DNA of 64,000 nucleotides from NCBI RefSeq assembly GCF_027483985.1, contig NZ_JAIXTJ010000024.1, positions 124,001 to 188,000 of the forward strand, read 5' to 3'. Of the stretch, positions 1 to 8,343 are shown piece after piece (position 1 is the stretch's first letter; every line of letters starts with the position of its first letter). The DNA comes from Flavobacterium sp. (GTDB taxonomy: Bacteria > Bacteroidota > Bacteroidia > Flavobacteriales > Flavobacteriaceae). Both the position numbers and the translations under genes were made by a program. Below the pieces are notes generated by a model. It made no database searches and was not told where the DNA came from. It worked only from the letters and a program-made list of their open reading frames with translations.

Positions 1-72
1 TGTTTTCAACATTTTCAATTGTCAAGAATGGATTAAATAAAACTGTAAACAAATAAATGAGAAGTTATTTTC

Positions 73-594
73 TTATTTATAGTTTACGTCAATTTGAAAT
101 AAGCTTACTGTTGCGTTGTCATAATGTGCTGGAAGTCCTTCAGTGGTTTTAAGTTTCAGTAAACCTAAAAACTCAAAGCCACATTTTGTGTAGTGATTAA
201 TTAATCCTGAATTATCGCCAACTGTATCCATTCTTATGAATTGTTTTTGATTTTCTTTGGCATAATTCTTTGCCCATTCTACAATTTTACCGACTAAATT
301 TTGTCCGCGAAAATCAGGATTTGTTGCAATGCGATGAATATAAACTGATGGGTCTTCATTTTTCTCTTCCCAAATTTGTGGATCATTAAATGTTGTCGCC
401 CACACACAAGCAATTTTACCTTCTGAAACAATTTTCCATTGTCTGTTTTCTGAAATTTCGGTTTCAACAAGTTGTCTATCAAATTCTGGCCAATGGTTGA
501 TAAATCTCGTCTTTTGAAAATCGGTCGCGATTTTGTATAAACGAAAAATTTCGTCTGTGTCGTTACTGTTACTATTTTGTATTTGAAAGTTCAT
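73..594 (-). CDS. GNAT family N-acetyltransferase
   Basis: 173-residue GNAT-fold protein, expected to transfer acetyl from acetyl-CoA to an unidentified amine in the cytoplasm. Motif A is visible at residues 84-107, with the acetyl-CoA pyrophosphate loop RGQNLVGK at 96-103 after the strand SVYIHRIAT. There is no signal peptide. It is the last gene in view of five same-strand genes (Crp-type regulator, SDR, PhzF, DUF1349, GNAT) separated by about 55-80 bases. The substrate cannot be told from sequence. The fold call is firm, the role is open. Confidence 0.85.
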   Translation of the reverse strand: MNFQIQNSNSNDTDEIFRLYKIATDFQKTRFINHWPEFDRQLVETEISENRQWKIVSEGKIACVWATTFNDPQIWEEKNEDPSVYIHRIATNPDFRGQNLVGKIVEWAKNYAKENQKQFIRMDTVGDNSGLINHYTKCGFEFLGLLKLKTTEGLPAHYDNATVSLFQIDVNYK

Positions 595-666
595 TTTTGA
601 TTTTGAATTATTAGGGCAAATAACCTAATTTAATAGATGATTGCCTATGTTTACTTTGTGACTGTT

Positions 667-1239
667 TTAATTACCATCTCTAAAGTTTTTAACACTTTCG
701 TTGGATATGGTAATAAAATCCAATTTTCCTTCGCATTTATCTCCTAAAGGTGCTTGTATTCCAAATCCAACTTTTACAGTGGAAGAAAGGTCTAATCCAA
801 AACAACGAACAAATCGCCATTGTTGACCATTGACTGAATAATGAAGTCCCCAAAAATCACCTTTACGAGTTATACGCAACCAACATTTATTGGATGGGAG
901 TAATTCACCATTGGCGTCATCCGACCAATTATCTGTGATTACAGAAACCACATTGTACATTGTGTCAACGCCTAGTTCAACTGCTAATTTTATCCATCGG
1001 GTTTCCGTTTCTCTCACCATCAAGAAAGCTGCGTCGTAGCTAAAGTTTCCTTTTGTTTCAACTTCCGCTTTGATGGTAAAATCACCAGTTTTTTCGGTAT
1101 AAAAAAAAGAAGCATCATCAATTATAGCTTCTTTGTATTTGCAAATGAAATCAGTTTTAGCATTTGCTACAAGACGAAATCCGGAGTCAGTATCACTTAT
1201 CTTGCAAGCATTCAAACTGTTGTTAAAAGTATTTTTCAT
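667..1239 (-). CDS. DUF1349 domain protein
   Basis: 190-residue cytoplasmic protein of the DUF1349 (YesU-like) family, a concanavalin-like beta-sandwich of unknown substrate. Diagnostic stretches are the early AKTDFICKY segment, SYDAAFLMVRETETRWIKLA near residues 67-86, and the VNGQQW segment with the VGFGIQAP strand towards the C-terminus. No signal peptide or membrane segment is present. It lies between a PhzF-type and a GNAT gene in the same direction; nothing suggests a shared pathway. The family call is fairly sure, the function unknown. Confidence 0.75.
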   Translation of the reverse strand: MKNTFNNSLNACKISDTDSGFRLVANAKTDFICKYKEAIIDDASFFYTEKTGDFTIKAEVETKGNFSYDAAFLMVRETETRWIKLAVELGVDTMYNVVSVITDNWSDDANGELLPSNKCWLRITRKGDFWGLHYSVNGQQWRFVRCFGLDLSSTVKVGFGIQAPLGDKCEGKLDFITISNESVKNFRDGN

Positions 1240-1294
1240 ATATTTTATTTGATTTTTTTTCTTTGATGGTTATATCTTTTTGCAATAATTTTTA

Positions 1295-2083
1295 TTATTC
1301 TATCCAAAAATTCCCAACGGAATAGGTTTTTGCTGTTCCGCTAATAATAACTCGGTCACCTTTGTCTTCACAATATAGTTTTCCCATTCGTTCCGAAACT
1401 TGTTGCCCATAGAGTACTTTTTTATCAAGTCTTTTTGACCAAAATGGCACTAAAGAACAATGAGCAGAACCTGTTACAGGATCTTCTAAAATGGAGGCTT
1501 GTGGTGTGAAAAAACGAGAAACAAAATCACAGTCATCTCCAATTGCGGTTACAATTACTCCGCCTGGATCAAGGTTGATTTGGTCAAACAATTGTCGGTC
1601 AATTTTAATATTTCTAATTGCTGTTTCGTTTTCATATACCAAAACATAGTCTCTTGATTTTAAAATTTCCCTAGGTTGGATATTTAAAGATTTTGAAATT
1701 GTCTCGGGTAAAGTATCTGCAATAGGCATTCTTGATGGGAAGTCCATTTTGTATAGTCCATCTTCAACTTTAACAATTAAGTCGCCACTTAATGTTTCGA
1801 AAACAATTTCATCTTTTTTGTAGTCTAAAATTAACTTTAAGCAGTGAGCTGTTGCAAGTGTGGCGTGACCGCACAAATCCATTTCAATTTCTGGCGTAAA
1901 CCATCGTAAATGGATTTTTTCTCCTTTATCTACAAAAAAAGCGGTTTCTGCAACGGCATTTTCTTTAGTTATTTTCAACAAAATGTCGTCTGATAACCAA
2001 TTGTCAAGAGGCACCACACAAGCAGGATTTCCACCAAAAATGGTATCTGTAAATGCGTCAATTTGGTAAAGTTTTAATTCCAT
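1295..2083 (-). CDS. PhzF family isomerase/epimerase
   Basis: 262-residue PhzF-family protein with the diaminopimelate-epimerase fold. Members isomerise small metabolites by proton transfer. The catalytic glutamate is E46 in ENAVAETAFF, the first conserved glycine turn is CGHATLATAH at 71-80, and the second half carries DPVTGSAHC. Length is close to the family's usual 260-300. No phenazine genes are nearby, so a general isomerase role is likelier than antibiotic synthesis. A degenerate copy of its first 50 or so codons lies at 6480-6640. Confidence 0.9.
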   Translation of the reverse strand: MELKLYQIDAFTDTIFGGNPACVVPLDNWLSDDILLKITKENAVAETAFFVDKGEKIHLRWFTPEIEMDLCGHATLATAHCLKLILDYKKDEIVFETLSGDLIVKVEDGLYKMDFPSRMPIADTLPETISKSLNIQPREILKSRDYVLVYENETAIRNIKIDRQLFDQINLDPGGVIVTAIGDDCDFVSRFFTPQASILEDPVTGSAHCSLVPFWSKRLDKKVLYGQQVSERMGKLYCEDKGDRVIISGTAKTYSVGNFWIE

Positions 2084-2105
2084 TTTTCTTTTTATTTTAT
2101 AATAA

Positions 2106-2148
2106 ACAGCATATAGTCAATTTCTTTTTTGAAAAGACTATATGCTGT
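2106..2148 (-). terminator. Perfect 13-bp inverted repeat between the SDR and PhzF genes
   Basis: ACAGCATATAGTC at 2106-2118 pairs exactly with GACTATATGCTGT at 2136-2148 across a 17-base A/T-rich loop. On the minus strand it follows the SDR stop codon and is followed by an A/T-rich run, so it may terminate SDR transcription before the PhzF gene. An operator role cannot be excluded. Confidence 0.55.
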
Positions 2149-2160
2149 AATTTTTGTTAA

Positions 2161-2769
2161 TTATGCATCAACAAGTATCACTTGACCAGTAATAAATCCA
2201 TCAACCGAGCGCTCAAAAGCTTTACCAACCAATGCACTTGGTACAGGTTGAAATCCTCGCATCATATCGCCATAAACATCCCAAGCTTCTGCTAAAACTG
2301 TTGGATTTACTGAATTTACACGAATACCTCTTGGCATTTCGAAGGCTACACATTTTACAAAGGTATCAATGGCACCACTTGTAGTTGCATCTGCAATAGC
2401 AAAAGGAATAGGTTTTAAGTTTAGAATACCTGTAATAAGCGTAAAGGAACCTTTATCAGCAATATATTCCTGACCAATTCTAACAATATTGATTTGCCCC
2501 ATCATTTTACTCATTACTGTAGTCATCCATTGCGTTTCAGTCATTTCCTCGAAGGTTGCATATTCACATACGCCAACTGTATTCACAACTGCATCAAAGT
2601 GACCAACTTCCTTGAATAATTTTCTCAAAGATTCTTCACTGGTAATGTCAACTTGGTAGTCGTAACCGTCATTTGAACGACCAGCTGTAATCACTTTGTG
2701 TTTTCCTAAACCTGTAAGTGCTGCTTTTCCCATTTTCCCATTAGCACCTATTAAAATTACTGTTTTCAT
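2161..2769 (-). CDS. Atypical short-chain dehydrogenase/reductase
   Basis: 202-residue Rossmann-fold SDR. The nucleotide-binding turn is GANGKMG at 8-14, the downstream acidic pattern DYQVDIT and the NTVG strand are present, and the C-terminal RVNSVNPTVL segment is typical. The usual catalytic YxxxK is absent: the matching helix reads AIADATTSGAID. A redox role by the standard mechanism is therefore uncertain, although short SDRs of this kind occur in Bacteroidota. A Crp/Fnr-family regulator gene lies directly upstream in the same direction. A promoter-like TAATTTTG sits between them on the minus strand. Confidence 0.8.
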   Translation of the reverse strand: MKTVILIGANGKMGKAALTGLGKHKVITAGRSNDGYDYQVDITSEESLRKLFKEVGHFDAVVNTVGVCEYATFEEMTETQWMTTVMSKMMGQINIVRIGQEYIADKGSFTLITGILNLKPIPFAIADATTSGAIDTFVKCVAFEMPRGIRVNSVNPTVLAEAWDVYGDMMRGFQPVPSALVGKAFERSVDGFITGQVILVDA

Positions 2770-2845
2770 CTATTTAATTATTTTTAATTTGAAGTGCAAA
2801 ATTACACTCCTGCCGTACTAAGCACGTAGGACATTTGTCTAAAAA

Positions 2846-3421
2846 TTAAATCGATGCTCTTATTCTACTTAAATGTCTTTGAGTAATTCCAAGATAGGAA
2901 GCTACGTAGTGAAGTGGAATTTGTTGCACAAATTGTGGATGGTTGTGTATCAAATCTACATATCGTTTTTGGGCGTTGGATTTTTGATGATTAAATATCC
3001 ATTTTTCGAGTTCAACATATTCTTTTTCAGCAATTATTTTTAAAAAATTCAACCATTTATTGTTTGATTCCGCAAGGTTTTCTAATTCTTTTTTTGAAAT
3101 TGAAATTATTTCAGAATCGGTTAAAGCTTGTAAATTTTCTTCTGATTTATTCTGTGTAATAAATGAAGAATAAGCCACTAATAACGAATTAGGAAAGGTA
3201 AAGCAATAGGTTATTTCTTCATCATTATTAGAATAATAGAACGAACGGAAAATGCCAAAATTCACGAATGAAAGCTTAGTACAGATTTCATCTTGTTTAA
3301 TGAAAAAATCTCCTTTTTTTATCGTAGAAATAGTCGCTAAACTTATAAATTCACTTATTTCACTATCTGTGAATAAATTGTATTGTTTTAAGTAGTCAAC
3401 TATTGATTTTTTTTCGAACAT
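2846..3421 (-). CDS. Crp/Fnr family transcriptional regulator
   Basis: 191-residue regulator with an N-terminal cyclic-nucleotide-binding-type beta barrel (about 1-120, including KKGDFFIKQDE) and a C-terminal winged helix whose recognition helix reads SYLGITQRHLSRIR near the end. This short Crp type is common in Bacteroidota and usually controls an adjacent enzyme gene; here the SDR gene lies downstream on the same strand. No cysteine cluster for an Fnr iron-sulfur centre is visible. A palindromic spacer (3456-3590) lies 35 bases ahead of its start. Confidence 0.88.
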   Translation of the reverse strand: MFEKKSIVDYLKQYNLFTDSEISEFISLATISTIKKGDFFIKQDEICTKLSFVNFGIFRSFYYSNNDEEITYCFTFPNSLLVAYSSFITQNKSEENLQALTDSEIISISKKELENLAESNNKWLNFLKIIAEKEYVELEKWIFNHQKSNAQKRYVDLIHNHPQFVQQIPLHYVASYLGITQRHLSRIRASI

Positions 3422-3455
3422 TTATTTTAATCGTCGTTTTTGTTAAAATTGTCAC

Positions 3456-3590
3456 CAACGTTTTGCGGCTTCAAGAAGTGGCGATGAACCAAAACCAAGT
3501 CTTTACAAATATAAACAAAGCTTTAAATTAATAACCTTTTCCATTTCTGATAAATCCCGTGCCTCGCCATTTCTTGAAACCGCTGTTACC
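3456..3590 (-). repeat. Cassette-spacer palindrome, family B copy 1
   Basis: The ends are inverted repeats: GCGGCTTCAAGAAGTGGCGA near 3465 against TCGCCATTTCTTGAAACCGC near 3565, inside an outer AACG...GTTAC pair. The middle holds TTTACAAATATAAACAA and CTTTAAATTA, shared with the copies at 18035, 19571 and 20228. It fills the gap between a gene stop (3598) and the next start (3421), as an integron attC site would. Confidence 0.75.
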
Positions 3591-3597
3591 AGCAGGT

Positions 3598-4248
3598 TTA
3601 ATTTATTTTTGCTACTTTTAAAGTTGAAGGAATATAGGTTTTCAAATCTTTAGTTTCATAGCTTATTTCGATAGTTCCGCCGCCTGATTCTCCATCTTCA
3701 TCTGTTAATCCTCTAAAAGCTATTAAATAATTTCCATTTTTATTTATGCTAATTTCTGTTTCGTTTCTACCTGAAATATGTGAGAAATTTTTAATTTTAG
3801 CTTTAATTTCGGCATCTAATTTTTTAGTTTCAGTTTCAGTTAGTTTTTCAAAACCATTTCCTAAATCAATTATTTTATTATCTTTTATTTGTAATTTTTG
3901 ATGTTCAACACAACCACCTGTTCCGCAAGTTTCCCAATACAATGAAATAATGTTATTTTCAAAGCTAGTAATTTCTTTAAGATATTCTATTTCACCTCCA
4001 TCGTCCGTAGTTAAAGAATAAGTCATATTTTCAGAAATTTTATTTATTATTTCGTCAGAATATTTGGCAAATTCTTTTGAGTACTCACTTTTTTTCAAAG
4101 TGTCAGTAATTTGTACAATAGTTAATTTTTCTTCTACAATTGAATCTTTTTTAGTTTCTGTTGCAATTTCAGTTTTTTTCTCGTTTTCAGTATTTTTACA
4201 AGACACAATTGACATTGCTAATAAGCTACAAATAATAATTTTTTTCAT
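3598..4248 (-). CDS. Hypothetical lipoprotein
   Basis: 216 residues beginning with a lipoprotein signal peptide; the lipobox is SIVSC, so Cys17 would be lipidated and the protein attached to a membrane in the envelope. A charged Glu/Lys/Thr linker covers about residues 20-50. The remainder is mixed alpha/beta with a WETCGTGGCVEH segment holding two nearby cysteines. No family is recognised. It is flanked by a family-B palindrome after its stop and a family-A repeat before its start, so it looks like a single-gene cassette. Confidence 0.75.
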   Translation of the reverse strand: MKKIIICSLLAMSIVSCKNTENEKKTEIATETKKDSIVEEKLTIVQITDTLKKSEYSKEFAKYSDEIINKISENMTYSLTTDDGGEIEYLKEITSFENNIISLYWETCGTGGCVEHQKLQIKDNKIIDLGNGFEKLTETETKKLDAEIKAKIKNFSHISGRNETEISINKNGNYLIAFRGLTDEDGESGGGTIEISYETKDLKTYIPSTLKVAKIN

Positions 4249-4308
4249 TTTAAATTAAGTTTTCTGGTTTATATTTTGGTTTCTATTTCTACGATTTTTT
4301 CAAAACCT

Positions 4309-4531
4309 ACTGCCAACTTATATATAGGCGCGTCAAACAAATATTTACAATTATTTGTAAGCGTTTGTAATTAATTGTAAATATATTGAAAAACTTATAG
4401 TTCAAATTACGGTTTTCCTCATTTTATAAAAAAAAGCTAAAAATTAGTTTTAAGTTTTAGCTTTTTGATGGTTTTTATGGGATTTTGTAGGTTAATTTTT
4501 TTGTACCACGCGATGGGATTCGGGTGGCAGT
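4309..4531 (-). repeat. Family-A intergenic repeat, copy 1
   Basis: About 223 bases bounded by inverted ACTGCCA (4309-4315) and TGGCAGT (4525-4531). Inside are two hairpins: ATATTTACAATTA against TAATTGTAAATAT, and AAAAGCTAAAA against a TTTTAGCTTTTT-type arm that resembles a terminator. Between them lies TTACGGTTTTCCTCATT, invariant in all four copies (others at 6237, 44998 and 48022). It occupies the full gap between two same-strand genes. Confidence 0.8.
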
Positions 4532-4557
4532 GTAGGAATGCGTGGTCGCAAACGTTT

Positions 4558-5445
4558 TTATTTTGACTTCTCAAATAGTATTTGTAAATCCTCTTTTACG
4601 TTTGAAAATTTAAAATATTTTGGTTCGTGAAGTATCGAGTTAAGGTAAATTTCTTGTGAGTCAGATTTGCTTTTTAATTGTGAAGTTGCGTTAAATTGAG
4701 CGATAACAATTAAATATAAATTTCCAATATTTACATCGCTATATGATTTTTTTTCTTCATAGCCAATCCAATCAAAATCTTCAAAGTCAAGGTCTGTATA
4801 ATAAAAATATTTTTTTCCATTAAAAGTCGGAAGCTTATCTGAATACTCTAAAATCTTATCATTTTTTTTTAACATCTGAAGAACTTTAAAACGTCCACCA
4901 ATTAGAGCATCCATCATATTAAAATAAAAGATTGACTTTTCTGTTCGATTTTTAAATCCGAGTTTTTCAACATCAATATCAATTTTACTTAAATCAGTGT
5001 CATTGAATAGAAATGCTATTCCTCTATGAATTCGATAGTAATAATTATCCAATAACCATCTCTCGTCAATATTTTGAGCTAATATCTCGTTTGCTACTTC
5101 TAGATTTGGTCTTTTCGTTTTTGTTTTGCTTACCAAATTATAATGAATTTCTCGGATAACGAACCATAAATACAATTCTTCATTATCAGGTCGTTTGAGG
5201 TATTTATTTGTCAAAATAGTTTTTTCACCTTTTCCAACTTCTATTAATGCATCAGATATATGATTTAGTATGGGAGTCCTTAAAGAATCTATTGATTTTG
5301 CAAATTCTGGACCTTTAGCATTTGTATTTTTGGAATATAATTCACTAATCAAAATTAAATTTTTTAAATCCTTCGGATCAAGTTTTACTTGTGCAAAGTT
5401 GATTAGTGTTGAGAGTGTAATAAATGATGTTATTAATACTTTCAT
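4558..5445 (-). CDS. Hypothetical secreted protein
   Basis: 295 residues. The reading frame is open 11 codons further upstream, but the start at 5445 is preferred because it begins the Sec signal peptide MKVLITSFITLSTLINFAQ directly. The mature part is mostly helical and charged, with paired aromatic-acidic stretches such as YYTDLDFEDFDW. No domain is recognised. It sits between a family-A repeat and a palindromic spacer, so it appears to be a lone cassette gene. Confidence 0.7.
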   Translation of the reverse strand: MKVLITSFITLSTLINFAQVKLDPKDLKNLILISELYSKNTNAKGPEFAKSIDSLRTPILNHISDALIEVGKGEKTILTNKYLKRPDNEELYLWFVIREIHYNLVSKTKTKRPNLEVANEILAQNIDERWLLDNYYYRIHRGIAFLFNDTDLSKIDIDVEKLGFKNRTEKSIFYFNMMDALIGGRFKVLQMLKKNDKILEYSDKLPTFNGKKYFYYTDLDFEDFDWIGYEEKKSYSDVNIGNLYLIVIAQFNATSQLKSKSDSQEIYLNSILHEPKYFKFSNVKEDLQILFEKSK

Positions 5446-5486
5446 AGTTCGTTTTTTATTTCGTCTCTTTATTTCCAATTTTTCTG

Positions 5487-5615
5487 CTGACGGTTTTCGG
5501 CTTGGCGATGTGGCGGATTTTTAGCACAAATGTTCAATAGAATTACTGATGTTGAACCTTGCGCAAATGTTTCATAGAAGCACTTCAGCCGCCATAATGC
5601 CAAACCGATGTTGGT
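5487..5615 (-). repeat. Cassette-spacer palindrome (divergent)
   Basis: The left arm CGGCTTGGCGATGTGGCGG and the right arm, which reads CGGTTTGGCATTATGGCGG when reverse-complemented, make a long imperfect stem. The middle differs from families B and C. It lies exactly between a gene start (5445) and the next stop (5621). Confidence 0.65.
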
Positions 5616-5620
5616 TGCAG

Positions 5621-6190
5621 TTATTTTTTTTCGTTTATATATTCGTCTGTAAAATGTTGTTTATGTTTCGGTTTTGCAAATTTGTCTGCGTTATATTCTT
5701 TCGAGTTTCCTTTTGGGATAGAAAGAGAAGTCCAATTTTCGTTACACAATAGTTTTCCGATAAACACAATTTGTCCAACGTGATATGGATAATGTGCCAA
5801 TTGTCTATTTATAGCTTCTGTTATCGTGTGTCCTTGATTTCGTATAAATATTTCCTTTGTCAAATCGTTTTCTGTCAACGGATTTATTGCGTTAAATAAA
5901 CACGTCCAACCTTCATTCCATTTTTCTAAAAGTTCAGTTCTGTCCGCAATATCGTTGTCAAATTCGGCATCTCTTTGTCGCCATTCTTTTTCGCCGTCTG
6001 TTGTCAAAAAATCTGTCCAACGAGAAAGCATATTTCCCCATAAATGTTTTACGATTGTCGCAATACTATTACTTTCTTCATTTAGTTGTCTAAAAAGTTG
6101 TTCGTCTGAAAGTTGCAAAAATGTTTTTTCTCCGAGTATTTTGTAATACTCAAATTGTTTTTTTGCACTGTCTAAAAAATCATTTTTCAT
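5621..6190 (-). CDS. DinB-like / DUF1572 protein
   Basis: 189-residue four-helix-bundle protein of the DinB/YfiT-like superfamily, DUF1572 type. Members bind a metal through three histidines; here H49 (IVKHLWGN), H133 and H137 (LAHYPYHVGQ) are in the expected places. Some relatives are thiol-dependent transferases, but the substrate here is unknown. Cytoplasmic, no signal peptide. It is bounded by a palindrome after its stop and a family-A repeat upstream, so it looks like a mobile single-gene unit. Confidence 0.82.
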   Translation of the reverse strand: MKNDFLDSAKKQFEYYKILGEKTFLQLSDEQLFRQLNEESNSIATIVKHLWGNMLSRWTDFLTTDGEKEWRQRDAEFDNDIADRTELLEKWNEGWTCLFNAINPLTENDLTKEIFIRNQGHTITEAINRQLAHYPYHVGQIVFIGKLLCNENWTSLSIPKGNSKEYNADKFAKPKHKQHFTDEYINEKK

Positions 6191-6236
6191 ATCAATTTTA
6201 TGTCGTTAGTTCTCTTTGCGTTTCGGTTCTGTATAA

Positions 6237-6465
6237 TTGCCACCAATTTATATAAAGGCACGTCAAACAAATATTTACAATTATTTGTAAGCGTTTGTAA
6301 TTAATTGTAAATATATTGAAAAACTTATAGTCCAAATTACGGTTTTCCTCATTTTATAAAAAAAAGCTAAAAATTAGTTCTAACTTTTAGCTTTTTATCG
6401 GGTTTTTTTATGGGATTTTGTAGATTAATTTATTTTTTTACCACGCGATGGGATTCGGTTGGCAG
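6237..6465 (-). repeat. Family-A intergenic repeat, copy 2
   Basis: Nearly identical to the copy at 4309-4531 over its whole length, including both hairpins and the ACCACGCGATGGGATTCGG stretch near the right end. Bounded by inverted TTGCCA and TTGGCAG. A broken phzF fragment begins about 15 bases past its right edge. Confidence 0.82.
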
Positions 6466-6479
6466 CTGTGAATTTTATC

Positions 6480-6640
6480 GCCTTTATCAAAAAAATTGCT
6501 GTTTCTGCAACGGCATTTTCTTTAGTTATTTTCAACAAAATGTCGTCTGATAACCAATTGTCAAGAGGCACCACACAAGCAGGATTTCCACCAAAAATGG
6601 TATCTGTAAATGCGTCTATTTGGTAAAGTTATTATTCCAT
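6480..6640 (-). pseudogene. phzF 5' fragment (duplicate of 1920-2083)
   Basis: About 160 bases that match the first 50 or so codons of the phzF gene at 1295-2083, including the shared stretch ACAATTGGTTATCAGACG. The copy has a stop at codon 3 (ATG GAA TAA) and homology ends close to the edge of the adjacent family-A repeat. No product is expected. It is evidence of local duplication followed by loss next to a repeat. Confidence 0.85.
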
Positions 6641-6750
6641 TTTCTTTTATTTTTTTCTTTTGTATTCAAATTTTCAACTCAATATTTATAGATTAAAGTT
6701 GTTTATAAAAATAACTAAAAATGGATATGATTAGATGGTATTAGTCTGTA

Positions 6751-7518
6751 TCAATACACCATACTTTCTCCATCATTCGGAATATCAACCTTATCAGAAA
6801 GTCCTATTTTTGAAACTTCTGCTTCTAATTGTTTTCTTGTTGTTGGACAGTGATTTACGGCTTCTAAATGATTTGCGATTACTTTATTTGGTGCATTTTT
6901 TACGAATTTTAAAATGTCGTCCATTCGCATTAATAAAGGTTGAAAAATATCTAATTGCGCCGTTCCACTAGCTACTACAGCTATTTCAGGTTTTAATTGT
7001 GTCAAAACTTTGTGAACATCATCAGTATAAATGGTATCGGCACTTAAATAAATTGATTTTTCATTCGGTAATTCTATATAAAAGCCCATTACATTTCCCA
7101 TTGGCTTAGCAACAAATCCGTACCCGTGAACTGCTGGGATGCCTTGAATTTTTCCACCTAAAAAAAGTGTGGTTACCCAATAGTCTACAGTTTGGGAAAC
7201 GTTTAACCCTTTTTTTCTTAATGTTGCTTCGTCTTTTATACTACAAATTACAGGAATTTGTTTGGTTCGAAGAAAATGCTCCGCTTCTTTATCCAAATGG
7301 TCTGGATGTAAATGCGTAATTAAACAATGTGTAGTTTTTTCAACTATATCCATTGCATTGCTTGGTAAATCTACAATAGGATTTCGTTGTGGCTTGAAAC
7401 GGAAAAGGGTAAAAGTTGGTCCGGCTGTTCCTTTTTTTCCGAGCATTGGATCAACTAATATAAAATTAGCTCCAGTTTCTATAACTAAAGTGGCGTTTCT
7501 TAAATGATGTACTTTCAT
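6751..7518 (-). CDS. MBL-fold metallo-hydrolase
   Basis: 255 residues with the metallo-beta-lactamase fold. The metal-binding motif HLHPDHLD is at 69-76 (H69, H71, D73, H74), a further histidine is in AVHGYG near 128, and the SADT strand follows. The sequence resembles the UlaG-like L-ascorbate-6-phosphate lactonase branch, but the real substrate is unknown. A Crp/Fnr-family regulator gene lies 75 bases upstream in the same direction, and the gap holds a perfect Fnr-type palindrome over the promoter, so redox or oxygen control is plausible. Confidence 0.88.
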   Translation of the reverse strand: MKVHHLRNATLVIETGANFILVDPMLGKKGTAGPTFTLFRFKPQRNPIVDLPSNAMDIVEKTTHCLITHLHPDHLDKEAEHFLRTKQIPVICSIKDEATLRKKGLNVSQTVDYWVTTLFLGGKIQGIPAVHGYGFVAKPMGNVMGFYIELPNEKSIYLSADTIYTDDVHKVLTQLKPEIAVVASGTAQLDIFQPLLMRMDDILKFVKNAPNKVIANHLEAVNHCPTTRKQLEAEVSKIGLSDKVDIPNDGESMVY

Positions 7519-7558
7519 TATTTACTAGTTTTAAATTGAAAGTACAAAGTTGCTCTAT

Positions 7559-7588
7559 ACAAAAATAGATTCCATTGATTGAAATCAA
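7559..7588 (-). promoter_or_regulatory. Promoter with perfect FNR-type box ahead of the MBL gene
   Basis: TTGATTGAAATCAA at 7575-7588 matches the FNR consensus TTGATnnnnATCAA exactly. On the minus strand TATTTTTG (7559-7566) fits the Bacteroidota -7 element and the right half of the box supplies the -33 TTG with 18-19 base spacing. The box overlaps the -33 position, which would suit repression. The adjacent Crp/Fnr gene is the obvious candidate binder. Confidence 0.65.
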
Positions 7589-7592
7589 TAAA

Positions 7593-8165
7593 TTAAATTC
7601 TTTTTCTAATTCTGCTTAATGTTTCTGGTGTAATTCCCAAATAGGAAGCAATATGGTATTGTGGGATTTCAAGTAACCAATCGGGCTTGTTTTTCATAAT
7701 ATCGAGATACAATTCTTCTGCAGTATTGACAAAATGGTTAAATTCTTCTGTTTCTTTATTAACCACAATTCTTTGGAAAATAGTTTCAATAAATAGTTTG
7801 CCGCATTGATATTGGTCGGTAAAAGTCAGGAATTTTTCTTTAGATAAAACCCTCAAATCTACATCGGTCAAACATTCTTGATGTTTTTTTGTTGCTGTAG
7901 AATGTGTAAATGAGGAAAAATCGGTTATAAAGCTTGAATTGGTATAAAAATTAATATTCTTTTCCTTGTCGTTAGTAGCATAATATTCCCGAATAATGCC
8001 TTGGTCTAAAAAACGAAGTTCATTTTCTACAGTTCCGTTTTCTAAAATAACTTCTCCTTTTTTATATGATTTAGTTACAAAAGTATTTACAAATTCTTCT
8101 AAACCTTCTTTATTAAAAGGAAATTCATTGCTAAAAAATAAAGATAATTTGTCTGCTTCTGTCAT
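7593..8165 (-). CDS. Crp/Fnr family transcriptional regulator
   Basis: 190 residues: N-terminal cNMP-binding-type barrel (KKGEVILENGTVENEL around 35-50) and C-terminal winged helix ending ASYLGITPETLSRIRKR. It is the same short type as the regulator at 2846-3421, though clearly diverged. No iron-sulfur cysteine set is present, so a true oxygen sensor is not supported. It likely controls the MBL-fold gene immediately downstream, whose promoter holds a TTGAT-N4-ATCAA box. Confidence 0.88.
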   Translation of the reverse strand: MTEADKLSLFFSNEFPFNKEGLEEFVNTFVTKSYKKGEVILENGTVENELRFLDQGIIREYYATNDKEKNINFYTNSSFITDFSSFTHSTATKKHQECLTDVDLRVLSKEKFLTFTDQYQCGKLFIETIFQRIVVNKETEEFNHFVNTAEELYLDIMKNKPDWLLEIPQYHIASYLGITPETLSRIRKRI

Positions 8166-8205
8166 TATTAATTTTATAGTTGTTTCTGCGGTTCGGCAAA
8201 ATTGT

Positions 8206-8335
8206 CAGCAACGTTTCGGCGCTACTAGCAGTTTGAAACTAAATTAAGCTCTATTTTCGGAATTGCCAAATCTTCCAAACACAAAACTAGCTTCAAATTA
8301 CGCCTAAAACCCAAATTGCTTGTTACGTTTGTTGG
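8206..8335 (-). repeat. Cassette-spacer palindrome (divergent)
   Basis: Starts GCAACGTTTCGGCGCTACTAG and ends TTGCTTGTTACGTTTGTTGG; the arms pair imperfectly (TAGCAGTTTG against a reverse-complemented AAGCAATTTG). It fills the gap between the Crp start and the upstream gene's stop. Assigned by position and the AACG...GTTA ends more than by sequence identity. Confidence 0.55.
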
Positions 8336-8343
8336 AAGTAGGC

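Noticed and set aside
1..72. Coding end of an upstream gene at the window edge
   Set aside because: No open frame of useful length and no recognisable feature in this stretch.
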